DNA from: Pseudomonas sp. LB-090624
Lineage (GTDB): Bacteria; Pseudomonadota; Gammaproteobacteria; Pseudomonadales; Pseudomonadaceae
Direction of reading: 5' to 3'
Assembly: GCF_003205205.1 (NCBI RefSeq)
Contig: NZ_QJRL01000010.1
Coordinates: 97,333 to 161,332, forward strand
DNA: 64,000 bases
Part shown: positions 20,641 to 30,759 of the stretch, in pieces
Layout of the letters: the number at the start of each line of letters is the position of its first letter
Position numbering within the stretch: the stretch's first letter is position 1
Notes under the pieces: generated by a model
The model's database searches: none
Told to the model about the DNA's origin: nothing
Seen by the model: only the letters and a program-made list of their open reading frames with translations
Program-made: the position numbers and the translations under genes

Positions 20641-21434
20641 GCGCCCTCCTTCCTGGCAACTTGATAGGCGGGGTGCCAGCGCAGCCACACACGCTCCAGG
20701 CCGCGAGCGGCGAGGTCGGCGAGCTTACCGAGCACGGCGTACAGCACGATGGCCAGGACCACCACATCGGTCTGCAGGAACTCGCGAGCGTTCATCGCCA
20801 GGTAACCGATGCCGGCATTGGCCGATATGGTTTCGGCGACGATCAGGGTCAGCCACATGAAACCCAGGGCAAAGCGCACACCCACCAGGATCGACGGCAG
20901 CGCCCCCGGCAGGATCACCTGGCGAAACAGGCTGAAGCCAGACAAGCCATAGCTGCGGGCCATTTCCACCAACGCCGGGTCGACGTTGCGGATGCCGTGG
21001 TAGGTGTTCAGATAAATCGGGAACAACGTGCCCAGCGCGACCAGGAAGACCTTTGCCGACTCGTCGATACCGAACCACAGGATTACCAGCGGGATCAGCG
21101 CCAGGTGCGGCACATTGCGGATCATCTGTACCGAGCTGTCGAGCAGGCGTTCACCCCAGTTCGAAAGGCCCGTGATGAAGCCGAGCACCAGGCCGATGCT
21201 GCCACCGATGACGAAGCCCAGCCCGGCCCGCCAGCCACTGATGGCCAGGTGCGTCCAGATCTCGCCGCTGCGGACCAGTTCGACGCCGGCGCTGATGACT
21301 GCACTGGGCGCCGGCAGGATACGCGTCGACAGCCAGCCGGCGCTGACCGCCAGCTGCCAGGCGGCCAATAGCAGCACCGGCAGCGCCCACGGCGCCAGGC
21401 GCTGGGTAAGGTTGGAGGAAGTAGAACGACTCAT
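20637..21434 (-). CDS. ssuC: Alkanesulfonate ABC transporter permease SsuC
   Basis: A 265-residue permease with about six membrane helices and the BPD_transp_1 EAA loop ([36 protein letters not shown]). It forms the channel for sulfonates delivered by SsuA. It starts at the ATG at 21434, 10 bp after ssuD, and overlaps ssuB by 4 bp, so the three are one transcription unit. Confidence 0.95.
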   Translation of the reverse strand: MSRSTSSNLTQRLAPWALPVLLLAAWQLAVSAGWLSTRILPAPSAVISAGVELVRSGEIWTHLAISGWRAGLGFVIGGSIGLVLGFITGLSNWGERLLDSSVQMIRNVPHLALIPLVILWFGIDESAKVFLVALGTLFPIYLNTYHGIRNVDPALVEMARSYGLSGFSLFRQVILPGALPSILVGVRFALGFMWLTLIVAETISANAGIGYLAMNAREFLQTDVVVLAIVLYAVLGKLADLAARGLERVWLRWHPAYQVARKEGA

Positions 21435-21444
21435 GGCCCGGCCC

Positions 21445-22593
21445 TCAGCTCTGCGACACGGACTTGGGCAGGATGTCGTTGGCCACCATCTCGCCGAACG
21501 GGCTTACATACCCACCGGTTTTCGGCTGCTCCGGGCGCTGCACATCAAGGTGCGGGAACAGCAGCTCCGCCACGCGGTAAGACTCTTCCAGGTGTGGATA
21601 ACCCGAGAAGATGAAGGTATCTATGCCCAAGTCGGCATATTCCTTCACCCGTGCTGCCACGGTAGGGCCGTCGCCCACCAGCGCGGTACCCGCGCCGCCC
21701 CGTACCAGGCCAACACCTGCCCACAGGTTGGGGCTGACTTCCAGGTTGTCGCGGTTGCCGCCGTGCAAGGCAGCCATACGCTGCTGGCCTACCGAATCAA
21801 AGCGCGCCAGCGAAGCCTGGGCACGGGAAATGGTGTCATCGTCCAGGTGCGAGATCAGGCGGTCAGCAGCAGCCCAGGCTTCTTCGTTGGTTTCCCGCAC
21901 GATTACGTGCAGACGGATACCGAAGCGTACTTCGCGGCCTTGAGCGGCAGCTTTTTCGCGCACCTGGGCGATTTTTTCGGCTACAGCGGCCGGTGGCTCG
22001 CCCCAGGTCAGGTACAACTCGACCTGTTCGGCAGCCAGGTCCTGGGCGGCCTCGGACGAACCACCAAAATACAGCGGAGGACGTGGCTGCTGAATCGGCG
22101 GGTAGAGCAGCTTGGCGCCCTTCACCTGAATGTGTTTGCCCTCGTAATCCACGTTTTCGCCTTCCAGCACCTTGCGCCAGATGCGGGTGAACTCGACCGA
22201 GGCCTCGTAGCGCTCCTGGTGGTTCAGGTGCAGACCGTCGCCGGCGAGCTCGTCCGGGTCACCGCCGGTTACCAAGTTGAACAACGCGCGGCCATTGGAC
22301 AGGCGATCGAGGGTTGCCGCCTGGCGTGCTGCCACGGTTGGCGAAATGATGCCCGGGCGCAAAGCAACCAGGAATTTCAGGCGCTGAGTCACGGGAATCA
22401 GCGACGCAGCCACCAGCCAGGAATCCTCGCAGGAGCGCCCGGTCGGGATCAACACTCCACCAAAACCCAGGCGGTCGGCAGCCTGCGCGATCTGCTGCAG
22501 GTAACCGTGATCGACCGCACGTGCGCCGTCGGAAGTGCCCAGGTACTTGCCGTCACCATGGGTTGGGAGGAACCAGAAAATGTTAAGGCTCAT
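21445..22593 (-). CDS. ssuD: FMNH2-dependent alkanesulfonate monooxygenase SsuD
   Basis: A 382-residue bacterial-luciferase-family (LLM) monooxygenase. It uses FMNH2 from SsuE and O2 to split C1-C14 alkanesulfonates into aldehyde and sulfite in the cytoplasm. Family features: [21 protein letters not shown]-terminus, the conserved Cys in [10 protein letters not shown], and [20 protein letters not shown]. The ATG at 22593 follows TGAGGAG. It lies between ssuA and ssuC in the usual ssuEADCBF order. Confidence 0.97.
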   Translation of the reverse strand: MSLNIFWFLPTHGDGKYLGTSDGARAVDHGYLQQIAQAADRLGFGGVLIPTGRSCEDSWLVAASLIPVTQRLKFLVALRPGIISPTVAARQAATLDRLSNGRALFNLVTGGDPDELAGDGLHLNHQERYEASVEFTRIWRKVLEGENVDYEGKHIQVKGAKLLYPPIQQPRPPLYFGGSSEAAQDLAAEQVELYLTWGEPPAAVAEKIAQVREKAAAQGREVRFGIRLHVIVRETNEEAWAAADRLISHLDDDTISRAQASLARFDSVGQQRMAALHGGNRDNLEVSPNLWAGVGLVRGGAGTALVGDGPTVAARVKEYADLGIDTFIFSGYPHLEESYRVAELLFPHLDVQRPEQPKTGGYVSPFGEMVANDILPKSVSQS

Positions 22594-22653
22594 TGGAGTT
22601 GTCTCCTCAAGGGTGGCTCAGGCCGGGGCGGCGCCCCGGCACAGGCGAATCAA

Positions 22654-23619
22654 TCAAGGCGCGCTGGCGACCTTGGCCGGGGGTGTCCAGATCACGTCCT
22701 TGATGCTCAGCGGCTTGGGAATAAGCTTCAGCGCCTGGAACGTGTCGGCGATTTTCTGCTGCGCGGCCACCACGTCGGGGGTCAGCGGCGCAGCGCCGTA
22801 GCCTTGGCGTTTGACCGAGGTCAAGGTGATGTCGGCAGACAGGCCGAGCAGCGGGGCAACCTGGTCGGTCACTTCCTGCGGGTTGGCCTGGGACCACTCA
22901 CCCACGGCGCGCACTTCTTCGATCACGGTGTTGATCACCGCTGGGTGCTGTGTCGCATAGTTGCGGGTGGCGAGGTAGAACTGGTGGTTGTCGACCAGGC
23001 CCTTGCCGTCACGCAGGGTGCGCGCTTGGAGCTGCTGCTCGGCGGCGGCCTGGTACGGGTCCCAGATCACCCAGGCATCCACGCTGCCGCGTTCGAAGGC
23101 GGCGCGGGCGTCGGCAGGTGGCAGGTAGACAGGCTGGATGTCGCTGTACTTGAGGCCGGCATCTTCCAAGGCGCGGACCAGCAGGTAGTGCACGTTGGAG
23201 CCTTTGTTGAGGACGACCTTTTTCCCCTTGAGGTCCTTCACCGACTGGATCGGCGAGCCCTTGGGCACCAGGATCGCTTCGCTGTGCGGCGCTGGCGGCT
23301 CGTAAGCCACGTAGAGGAGATCGGCGCCAGCGGCCTGGGCGAACACAGGAGGGGTCTCACCGGTGACACCAAAATCGATGGACCCGACGTTCAGCCCTTC
23401 AAGCAGCTGCGGGCCACCGGGGAACTCGGTCCACTGCACCTGCACGCCCTGCTCGGCCAGGCGTTTCTCCAGCGAGCCCTTGGCCTTGAGCAGCACCAGA
23501 GTGCCGTATTTCTGATAACCGATACGCAGGCTTTCGGCCTGGGCTTGGGTAATGGCGCCGAAGGACACAGCCGCCGCAAACAGGGCGACCAGACCACGAC
23601 GCAAGAAGACTGTGCGCAT
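22654..23619 (-). CDS. ssuA: Sulfonate-binding periplasmic protein SsuA
   Basis: A 321-residue periplasmic binding protein with a Sec signal peptide (MRTVFLRRGLVALFAAAVSF ... AQA). The mature protein shows the SsuA/TauA-type fold motifs: LRIGYQKYGTLVLLKAKGSL, LNVGSIDFGVTGETPPVFAQ and DAWVIWDPYQAAAE. It captures alkanesulfonates for SsuBC. The ATG at 23619 follows AGGAGAG. Second gene of the operon after ssuE. Confidence 0.96.
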   Translation of the reverse strand: MRTVFLRRGLVALFAAAVSFGAITQAQAESLRIGYQKYGTLVLLKAKGSLEKRLAEQGVQVQWTEFPGGPQLLEGLNVGSIDFGVTGETPPVFAQAAGADLLYVAYEPPAPHSEAILVPKGSPIQSVKDLKGKKVVLNKGSNVHYLLVRALEDAGLKYSDIQPVYLPPADARAAFERGSVDAWVIWDPYQAAAEQQLQARTLRDGKGLVDNHQFYLATRNYATQHPAVINTVIEEVRAVGEWSQANPQEVTDQVAPLLGLSADITLTSVKRQGYGAAPLTPDVVAAQQKIADTFQALKLIPKPLSIKDVIWTPPAKVASAP

Positions 23620-23704
23620 GGCGCTCTCCTGTGCGAATGAGGTTCGGGTTGCACCTGCTTGCCTCGTTGTCGGGCGAGTAAGGTGGTGAAGCGGGTAGTG
23701 CCGT

Positions 23705-24298
23705 TCAGATGCTCCAGCGGGCGCTGATCAGGCGTTCGTTCAATACGCCGGGGGCCACCGGGCGCGGTCGACGGGCCAGGGCAACGTGGAAAGTTTCCAG
23801 CGAGTCGTGCAGGCGTTCTTCCAGCGCCTGTACCAACTGCGCGGGCTTTGTACCTTCTGCGTAAGCCACCTGGCTGTCGTCGGCAAAGATCCCTTGCAGG
23901 GTCTCTTGTGCCTTCAGGGCCGACAGCACCGGCTTCAATGCGTAATCCACCGCCAGCATGTGGGCGATGCTGCCACCGGTGGCGATTGGCAACACGATCT
24001 TGTGTGCCAAGGCGCGCTCGGGCAGCAGGTCCAGCAAGGTTTTCAGGGCACCGGCAAACGAAGCCTTGTACACCGGGGTGGCGACGATCAGGCCATCAGC
24101 CTGGGTTACCAGCTGTTGAAAGTGCTGCACATGCGGGCTGTCGAAACGGGCATGCAGCAGGTCTTCGGCGGGAAAGTCACGCACCTGGAACGTCACCACT
24201 TCAACGCCGCGGTCCTGCAGCCACTGGCGCGAACGCTCGAGCAGCACGCCGGAGCGTGAACGGAGACTTGGGCTACCACCGATTGAGACGACCAGCAT
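23705..24298 (-). CDS. ssuE: NAD(P)H-dependent FMN reductase SsuE
   Basis: A 197-residue flavodoxin-fold FMN reductase supplying FMNH2 to SsuD. The phosphate-binding loop [13 protein letters not shown] (residues 5-17) and [20 protein letters not shown] (about 73-92) are family signatures. It is the first gene of the ssu operon, with AAGGAA before the ATG at 24298. The upstream AT-rich block (24340-24400) is the operon promoter region. Confidence 0.95.
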   Translation of the reverse strand: MLVVSIGGSPSLRSRSGVLLERSRQWLQDRGVEVVTFQVRDFPAEDLLHARFDSPHVQHFQQLVTQADGLIVATPVYKASFAGALKTLLDLLPERALAHKIVLPIATGGSIAHMLAVDYALKPVLSALKAQETLQGIFADDSQVAYAEGTKPAQLVQALEERLHDSLETFHVALARRPRPVAPGVLNERLISARWSI

Positions 24299-24339
24299 TG
24301 CTGCGCTTCCTTGTGTTCTGTTGGAGGTGACATTAACAG

Positions 24340-24407
24340 CTGCTACATATATCTAGAAATCATATTTTTTCATTTGTTTATTCCATTAATGTCTTTAACC
24401 ATTAGGA
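24340..24407 (-). promoter_or_regulatory. AT-rich promoter region of the ssu operon with shared sulfur-operon words
   Basis: On the minus strand this block reads GGTTAAAGAC then ATTAATGGAATAAA (24400-24377). The lsfA region has GGTTAAAAAC ... GAATAAA (25213-25234), and the plus-strand word TAACCATTAGG (24396-24406) is close to TAACCATAGG in the oprD/tau region. This suggests a common activator such as CysB; no binding evidence. Confidence 0.4.
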
Positions 24408-24437
24408 CCTCTTCGCAGGCGCGCCGGCTCCCACAGG
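24407..24437. repeat. REP element
   Basis: CTCTTCGCAGGCGCGCCGGC followed by TCCCACAGG, a P. putida-type REP between lsfA and ssuE. Confidence 0.7.
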
Positions 24438-24449
24438 TTTTTGGCAGGC

Positions 24450-24480
24450 ATAAAAAAGGGCCGTCGAAACGGCCCGAAAA
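24450..24480 (-). terminator. Intrinsic terminator of lsfA
   Basis: Stem GGGCCGT / ACGGCCC with a CGAA-type loop; on the minus strand it ends in a run of six Ts after lsfA. Confidence 0.85.
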
Positions 24481-24517
24481 TCCCTGCTTGGCTAAGAGCA
24501 ATGCAACGAGGAATCCA

Positions 24518-25156
24518 TTAACGATTGGGCTGAGGGGTCAGGCGCAGATAGGGTTTGACCGCCCGGTAACCTTTGGGGAAGCGCTGCTTGATCTCCTCCT
24601 CATCCTTGAGCGAAGGCACGATCACCACCTCGTCGCCGTCCTGCCAGTTACCTGGCGTGGCGACCTTGTGGTTGTCGGTCAACTGCAGCGAGTCGATCAC
24701 CCGCAGAATCTCATTGAAATTGCGCCCGGTACTGGCCGGGTAGGTAATGGTCAGGCGCACTTTCTTGTTTGGGTCGATGACGAACAGCGAGCGTACGGTC
24801 AGGGTGTCGCTGGCGTTCGGGTGGATCAGGTCGTACAGGTCGGACACCTTGCGGTCAGCGTCGGCAATGATCGGGAAGTTGACCACAGTGTTCTGGGTCT
24901 CGTTGATGTCCTCGATCCACTTGTGGTGCGAGTCGACCGGGTCCACCGACAGGGCGATGGCCTTGACCCCGCGCTTGGCGAAATCGTCCTTCAGCTTGGC
25001 AGTCAGGCCCAGCTCGGTGGTGCACACCGGCGTGAAGTCGGCCGGGTGGGAAAACAACACCCCCCAGCTGTTGCCCAGCCACTCGTGGAAGCGGATCTTG
25101 CCTTCGCTGGAATCCTGTTCGAAATCGGGGGCGATATCGCCGAGTTTGAGGCTCAT
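24518..25156 (-). CDS. lsfA: 1-Cys peroxiredoxin LsfA
   Basis: A 212-residue Prx6-type peroxiredoxin reducing peroxides in the cytoplasm. The peroxidatic Cys45 sits in HPADFTPVCTTELG, the 1-Cys hallmark, with no resolving cysteine in the C-terminal domain. LsfA is induced in sulfur starvation in P. putida and its place next to ssu fits that, since desulfonation by flavin oxygenases may leak peroxide. The ATG at 25156 follows AAGGAG. A 41-bp AT-rich inverted repeat lies at 25213-25253 upstream. Confidence 0.95.
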   Translation of the reverse strand: MSLKLGDIAPDFEQDSSEGKIRFHEWLGNSWGVLFSHPADFTPVCTTELGLTAKLKDDFAKRGVKAIALSVDPVDSHHKWIEDINETQNTVVNFPIIADADRKVSDLYDLIHPNASDTLTVRSLFVIDPNKKVRLTITYPASTGRNFNEILRVIDSLQLTDNHKVATPGNWQDGDEVVIVPSLKDEEEIKQRFPKGYRAVKPYLRLTPQPNR

Positions 25157-25212
25157 GGGCTGCGGCTCCTTGGCTGGGTTCTGTACCGTATGGGTTCAAT
25201 GTGCCTGCAATC

Positions 25213-25253
25213 GGTTAAAAACAAAAAGAATAAATAACAATTTATTTATAACC
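25213..25253. promoter_or_regulatory. 41-bp AT-rich inverted repeat upstream of lsfA
   Basis: The block begins GGTTA (25213) and ends TAACC (25253), with inner arms AATAAAT / ATTTATT. It lies 57-97 bp upstream of the lsfA start, where an activator would bind. It also carries ATAACCATA (25248-25256), found again at 26931 in the oprD/tau region. Confidence 0.45.
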
Positions 25254-25271
25254 ATAATTCATACCAATCGA

Positions 25272-25310
25272 GAGGCACAAAAAAGCCTCGCACTAGGCGA
25301 GGCTTTCTTT
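25272..25310 (-). terminator. Intrinsic terminator of the OprD-like porin gene
   Basis: Stem AAAGCCTCGC / GCGAGGCTTT; on the minus strand the stem is followed by a T run, 12 bp after the porin stop. Confidence 0.85.
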
Positions 25311-25321
25311 GTAGATACGAC

Positions 25322-26662
25322 TTACAGGAAGCTGTAAGTGTAGTTCACGATGAAACGAGCCTGATCCTGGTCGGAGCTGCTCTCGCCGGCACCACGGTAG
25401 ACGCCTTGGCGCAGGCTGAAGCCCAAGCCTTTGAGGGCGCCTTCCTGGAGGGTGTAGTCGATGCGCGCGTCGCGTTCCCACTCATTGTAAGTGCCGCTGC
25501 CCGACTTGTTGCGGATATCATCACCACGCAGGTAAGCAACCGATGCTTTCAGGCCTGGCACACCCAGAGCCGCGAAGTCATAGGAGTACTGACCGAAGGT
25601 GGTGTTTTCGCCAGCACGGGCGAACTGGTTGATCATGCTGTCGGTGAACAGGTAGAAGCTGGCGCCACCAGCACCTTCCGAGGTGCCGCTGTCGTTGGCC
25701 AGGCTGCCCTGGTTCAACCATACAAAGCCACCGTCGTCACCTACTTGCTGGTGACCGAGCATCAGCGCGTGGCCACCCAAGGTATAGGTGAACATGGCGG
25801 ACCAGGTCTTGTTGTCGATCTCGCCGGTGTTTTTGGCATAGCCACCGTTGTTGTTGAAGTTGTAAGCACTGTCGTTGCCATTCTTGCCGTCGCTGCTGCT
25901 GTCGAAGTAGCGCAGGTCGGTCTTGAACGACTGGTCGTCAGCGATCTTGAACACGTGGGTCGCGCCCAGGAAGTGCTGCTTGTAGAAGTCTTCCAAGTTC
26001 GAGTAGTAGTACTGCAGGGTCAGGTCTGGAGTGAGCTTGTAGTCCAGGCCACCGTAGCGGAACTTGTTGCTCTCAGCATTGGAACCGGCGACAGACAGGC
26101 CGGTACGGTTGCTCGAAGCACGGCCCATGGCGTGGGTCAGCTGACCCGCGTTGATGGTCAGGTTGTCGATTTCCTTCGACTGGATGGTGCCACCCTCGAA
26201 GGTTTGCGGCAGCAGACGACCATCGTTGGAAACAAGGATCGGCAGGTTCGGTGCGAGCGCGCTACCGAAATGCGCTTCGGTCTTGGAGAAGCGAGCCTTG
26301 GCATTGGCACCGAAACGAGCCCACTGGGCTGCAGAACCTTTGCCGTCATCCGGGAAGAAGCCGGACTTGTGGTAACCCTCGCCGCCATCTAGGTGAATAC
26401 CCCAGAGCGCTTGGGCATCAACACCAAAGCCTACGGTACCTTGAGTGAAGCCCGAGATGTAGTCGAGCTTGAAGCCCTGGCCCGACTCACGTTGGTCCGG
26501 GCGCTCGGCACCAGGTCTTGCGTGATCTTCACGGTTGTCGCCGTTGTAGTACATGGTGCGCGAGCTGAGCGACAGTTTGCTGTCTTCAACGAAACCGGCA
26601 GCGCCTGCTTGTTGGGCGAGAACCCCCAGTGCCACGGCCAGAGCCAGGCTGGACTTGTACAT
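25322..26662 (-). CDS. OprD-family outer-membrane porin
   Basis: A 446-residue porin with a signal peptide (MYKSSLALAVALGVLAQQAG, cut before AAGFVEDS). The mature start FVEDSKLSLSSRTMYYNGDN and the many amphipathic strands ending in the aromatic FIVNYTYSFL are typical of OprD/OprE proteins, which take up small anions or amino acids. The substrate is not readable. Its position between lsfA/ssu and tauABCD suggests passage of sulfonates or other sulfur sources. The ATG follows AGAGGAG. It shares a long 533-bp divergent control region with tauA. Confidence 0.88.
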   Translation of the reverse strand: MYKSSLALAVALGVLAQQAGAAGFVEDSKLSLSSRTMYYNGDNREDHARPGAERPDQRESGQGFKLDYISGFTQGTVGFGVDAQALWGIHLDGGEGYHKSGFFPDDGKGSAAQWARFGANAKARFSKTEAHFGSALAPNLPILVSNDGRLLPQTFEGGTIQSKEIDNLTINAGQLTHAMGRASSNRTGLSVAGSNAESNKFRYGGLDYKLTPDLTLQYYYSNLEDFYKQHFLGATHVFKIADDQSFKTDLRYFDSSSDGKNGNDSAYNFNNNGGYAKNTGEIDNKTWSAMFTYTLGGHALMLGHQQVGDDGGFVWLNQGSLANDSGTSEGAGGASFYLFTDSMINQFARAGENTTFGQYSYDFAALGVPGLKASVAYLRGDDIRNKSGSGTYNEWERDARIDYTLQEGALKGLGFSLRQGVYRGAGESSSDQDQARFIVNYTYSFL

Positions 26663-27195
26663 GTTTTGCTCCTCTACGTTCTAATTCTTGTGTATCTCTG
26701 GCGGCAGGGTCTTCTGCCCCGCTCACCGTGGATTGGCGATTAAGTCCCAAAGCGTGACCATTAAGTCAATCGTTTCTAAACGTTTCACGACTTTGGTCTA
26801 AGACGCCACCTGCGCTACAGGATAATGACAATCCTATAAATCCAAAATGACCGTTTTATGAATTTGTAAGATTTTTAAGGAATATGTTAGGAACCTTTAC
26901 TGCCATTCGTTGTAGCGGCGCCACCTTTTCATAACCATAGGTTATTTGCAAACGTTTGCTCATAACCTAATTCCGTATGGTTCTATAGGAGCGAAAACCC
27001 TTTCAGGTTGTGCGGGTTTCGCCATTGGCCCAGATTGCGACTCCATGTGCTGCCCGGCATGGAGCTTGCTGGAGGGCCTGCCCCCTAAGGCCTTTGCCTC
27101 CTAAGCTAATTCGAAAAAGTTATTTATTTTTGATTTCTTAGATCATTTAGCCTTCTCGTCATCCATTACCCAGATTGCCTGACGAGAGGTTCACC
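26663..27195. promoter_or_regulatory. 533-bp divergent oprD/tauA control region
   Basis: No gene is visible here. The region holds CTAAACGTTTCA (26776-26787, one mismatch to the Cra operator), GGAATAT (26879-26885), the perfect palindromes ATAACCATAGGTTAT (26931-26945) and GCAAACGTTTGC (26948-26959), another ATAACC just after, and an AT-rich stretch at 27110-27150 close to tauA. It probably carries both promoters and operators for at least one LacI-type and one sulfur regulator. Confidence 0.5.
26931..26959. promoter_or_regulatory. Two adjacent perfect palindromes in the oprD/tauA region
   Basis: ATAACC-ATA-GGTTAT followed 2 bp later by GCAAACGTTTGC. The second has the symmetric AACGTT centre of LacI/GalR-family operators. 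They are 237 bp from tauA and 269 bp from the porin start. Confidence 0.5.
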
Positions 27196-28167
27196 ATGAT
27201 CCCGCATGCCCCGCTGCGCCTGTTCGCCGCCCTGACCCTCGCTGGCTCCAGCTGGCTGGCCCAGGCTGCCGACCTGACAGTTGCCTACCAGACCACGGTC
27301 GACCCGGCCAAGGTCGCGCAGGTCGATGGCGACTACGAGAAGGCCAGCAAGGCCAGCATCGACTGGCGCAAGTTCGACAACGGCGCCGACGTGATCACCG
27401 CCGTGGCCAGCGGTGACGTACAGATCGGCTACCTCGGCTCCAGCCCGCTGGCCGCCGCTGCCACCCGCAAACTGCCGGTCGAAACCTTTCTGATCGCCAC
27501 GCAGATTGGCGCCGGCGAAGCACTGGTCGCCCGCGACAGCGTCAAGACCCCACAAGACCTGATCGGCAAGAAAGTCGCCGTGCCGTTCGTGTCCACCGGC
27601 CACTACAGCCTGCTGGCAGCCCTGAAAAGCTGGAACATCGATCCGTCCAAGGTGCAAATCCTCAACCTCGCCCCCCCAGCCATCATTGCTGCCTGGAAGC
27701 GCGGAGACATCGATGCAACCTACGTCTGGGACCCGGCTCTGGGCGTGGCCAAGGAAAACGGCAAGGTGCTGATCACCTCTGGCGAGCTGGCCGCCAAAGG
27801 CGCGCCGACCTTCGATGCGTGGATCGTGCGCAAGGACTTCGCCGCCAAACACCCCGATGTGGTCAAGGCCTTCGCCAAAGTGACCCTCGATGCCTATGCC
27901 GACTACCGCAAGGACCCGAAAGCCTGGCTGGCCAACCCCGACAACGTGACCAAGTTGGCCAAGCTGTCCGGCGCCAAGCCTGCCGACATCCCGGTACTGC
28001 TGCAGGGTAACGTCTACCCGCTGGCTGCCGACCAGGCCAGCGCCTTGGGTGCGCCAACCACCCAGGCACTGACCGATACCGCGACCTTCCTCAAGCAACA
28101 GGGCAAAGTCGACGCGGTACTGCCGGACTACTCGCCATACGTCAGCGCCCAGTACCTCCCCAACTAA
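27196..28167 (+). CDS. tauA: Taurine-binding periplasmic protein TauA
   Basis: A 323-residue periplasmic binding protein with a signal peptide ending LAQA-ADL. Mature motifs [40 protein letters not shown] and [12 protein letters not shown] match TauA, which binds taurine for TauBC. The ATG at 27196 is preceded by GAGAGG; a TTG further up is not supported. First gene of tauABCD. Confidence 0.95.
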   Translation: MIPHAPLRLFAALTLAGSSWLAQAADLTVAYQTTVDPAKVAQVDGDYEKASKASIDWRKFDNGADVITAVASGDVQIGYLGSSPLAAAATRKLPVETFLIATQIGAGEALVARDSVKTPQDLIGKKVAVPFVSTGHYSLLAALKSWNIDPSKVQILNLAPPAIIAAWKRGDIDATYVWDPALGVAKENGKVLITSGELAAKGAPTFDAWIVRKDFAAKHPDVVKAFAKVTLDAYADYRKDPKAWLANPDNVTKLAKLSGAKPADIPVLLQGNVYPLAADQASALGAPTTQALTDTATFLKQQGKVDAVLPDYSPYVSAQYLPN

Positions 28168-28189
28168 GCCTGCACAACCGGAGCCCGCC

Positions 28190-28978
28190 ATGGCCTTGCT
28201 CGAACTGGAGCGCATCAGCGCACAGTACCCCGGTGCCGCCACCCCGGTACTGGCCGATATCAACCTGAGCCTGGGGCCTCGCCAGTTGCTGGTGGCCCTG
28301 GGGCCATCCGGCAGCGGCAAGACCTCGCTGCTTAACCTGATCGCCGGCTTCGTCCCCCCCAGCGCCGGCCGTATCACCCTTGACGGTGTGCCGGTGCAGG
28401 GCCCCTGCGCCGAGCGCGGCGTGGTATTTCAGGACGACGCGCTGCTGCCCTGGCAGAACGTGCTGGGCAACGTCGCCTTCGGCCTGGAGCTGGCCGGGGT
28501 GCCGCGCGTCGAGCGTGAAGCCAAGGCACGCGAGATGCTGGCCCTGGTCGACCTCGCCGGCTTCGGCGAGCGGCGCATCTGGCAGCTGTCAGGTGGCCAG
28601 AAGCAACGCGTGGGCCTTGCCCGGGCACTGGCAGCCGACCCACGGGTGCTGCTGATGGACGAACCCTTCGGCGCCCTCGATGCCTTCACCCGCGAGCAGA
28701 TGCAGGAGTTGTTGCTGCAGGTGTGGCAACGCACCGCCAAGCCGGTGTTCCTGATTACCCACGACATTGAAGAGGCCGTGTTTCTGGCCAGCGAGCTGGT
28801 GCTGCTGGCACCCAACCCGGGGCGTGTAGTGGAACGTCTGCAACTGGACTTCGGCCAGCGCTATGCCGCGGGGGAATCGGCCCGGGCGATCAAGTCCGAC
28901 CCGGCCTTCATCGAAACCCGCGAGCATGTACTGGCCCGCGTTTTCTCTCAACGCCAAAGCCTGCAGGAGCGCGCATGA
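28190..28978 (+). CDS. tauB: Taurine ABC transporter ATP-binding protein TauB
   Basis: A 262-residue ABC ATPase: Walker [12 protein letters not shown], signature [16 protein letters not shown], Walker [16 protein letters not shown], switch His in LITHDIEEA. It powers taurine import with TauA and TauC. It follows tauA by 22 bp and overlaps tauC by 4 bp. Confidence 0.95.
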   Translation: MALLELERISAQYPGAATPVLADINLSLGPRQLLVALGPSGSGKTSLLNLIAGFVPPSAGRITLDGVPVQGPCAERGVVFQDDALLPWQNVLGNVAFGLELAGVPRVEREAKAREMLALVDLAGFGERRIWQLSGGQKQRVGLARALAADPRVLLMDEPFGALDAFTREQMQELLLQVWQRTAKPVFLITHDIEEAVFLASELVLLAPNPGRVVERLQLDFGQRYAAGESARAIKSDPAFIETREHVLARVFSQRQSLQERA

Positions 28979-29814
28979 GCAGCCTGGACCTGCCGGTTAC
29001 CGGCAAAAGCGAAGAACAAGCCCGGCCAGCCACCCGGCTGAGCCGCCCACTGCCTACCCGCTGGATCAGCGCCCTCACCCTCGCCAGCCTGCTGCTGGCT
29101 TGGTGGCTGGTGACTGCCGCCGGTTGGGTCGAGCCCCTGTTCCTACCCTCGCCCAGCGATATCCTGGCCAAAGCCTGGACCTTGCTGACCCAGGGCTACA
29201 TGGACGCCAGCCTCTGGCAGCACCTGGGCGCCAGCCTGGGGCGCATCGGCGTGGCCCTGGTGGCCGCCACCCTCACTGCCATCCCGGTGGGTATCGCCAT
29301 CGGCTACAACCGCATTGCACGTGGCATCCTCGACCCGCTGATCGAGTTCTACCGGCCGATCCCGCCACTGGCCTACCTGCCGCTGATCGTCATCTGGTGC
29401 GGCATTGGCGAGCTGTCGAAGGTATTGCTGATTTACCTGGCGATTTTCGCCCCGATCGCCATTGCCACTGCCACCGGCGTACGCACGGTCGACCCAGCCA
29501 AGCTGCGTGCCGCGCAGTCGCTAGGTGCCAGCAAGGCCCAGCTGATTCGCCATGTGATCCTGCCCAGCGCGTTGCCCGACATCCTCACCGGTATCCGCAT
29601 CGGCCTGGGGGTTGGCTGGTCGACCCTGGTCGCCGCCGAACTGATCGCCGCCACCAGCGGCCTGGGCTTCATGGTGCAGTCGGCGGCGCAGTTCCTGGTC
29701 ACCGATGTGGTGGTACTGGGCATTCTGCTGATCGCCCTGATCGCCTTCGCCCTGGAGATGAGCCTGCGTGCCCTGCAACGCAAGCTGGTGCCCTGGCACG
29801 GGCAAAGCCACTGA
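28975..29814 (+). CDS. tauC: Taurine ABC transporter permease TauC
   Basis: A 279-residue permease with six or so membrane helices and the EAA loop [20 protein letters not shown] followed by [16 protein letters not shown]. It overlaps tauB by the ATGA arrangement and ends 48 bp before tauD. Confidence 0.95.
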   Translation: MSSLDLPVTGKSEEQARPATRLSRPLPTRWISALTLASLLLAWWLVTAAGWVEPLFLPSPSDILAKAWTLLTQGYMDASLWQHLGASLGRIGVALVAATLTAIPVGIAIGYNRIARGILDPLIEFYRPIPPLAYLPLIVIWCGIGELSKVLLIYLAIFAPIAIATATGVRTVDPAKLRAAQSLGASKAQLIRHVILPSALPDILTGIRIGLGVGWSTLVAAELIAATSGLGFMVQSAAQFLVTDVVVLGILLIALIAFALEMSLRALQRKLVPWHGQSH

Positions 29815-30696
<882 letters not shown>

Positions 30697-30702
30697 CTGT
30701 TG

Positions 30703-30750
30703 CCTGTCCCGGCCTATTCGCGGACAACCCCGCGAAGAGGCCGGGACAGG
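30703..30750. repeat. REP-type palindrome / terminator after tauD
   Basis: Long stem with outer arms CCTGTCCCGGCCT (30703-30715) and AGGCCGGGACAGG (30738-30750) and an inner CGCGG/CCGCG step, between convergent tauD and betT. Confidence 0.75.
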
Positions 30751-30759
30751 AGAGCTTGG

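Noticed and set aside
21028..23640. 870-codon open frame on the plus strand across ssuC, ssuD and ssuA
   Set aside because: It is antisense to three well-supported ssu genes and shows no domain or signal.
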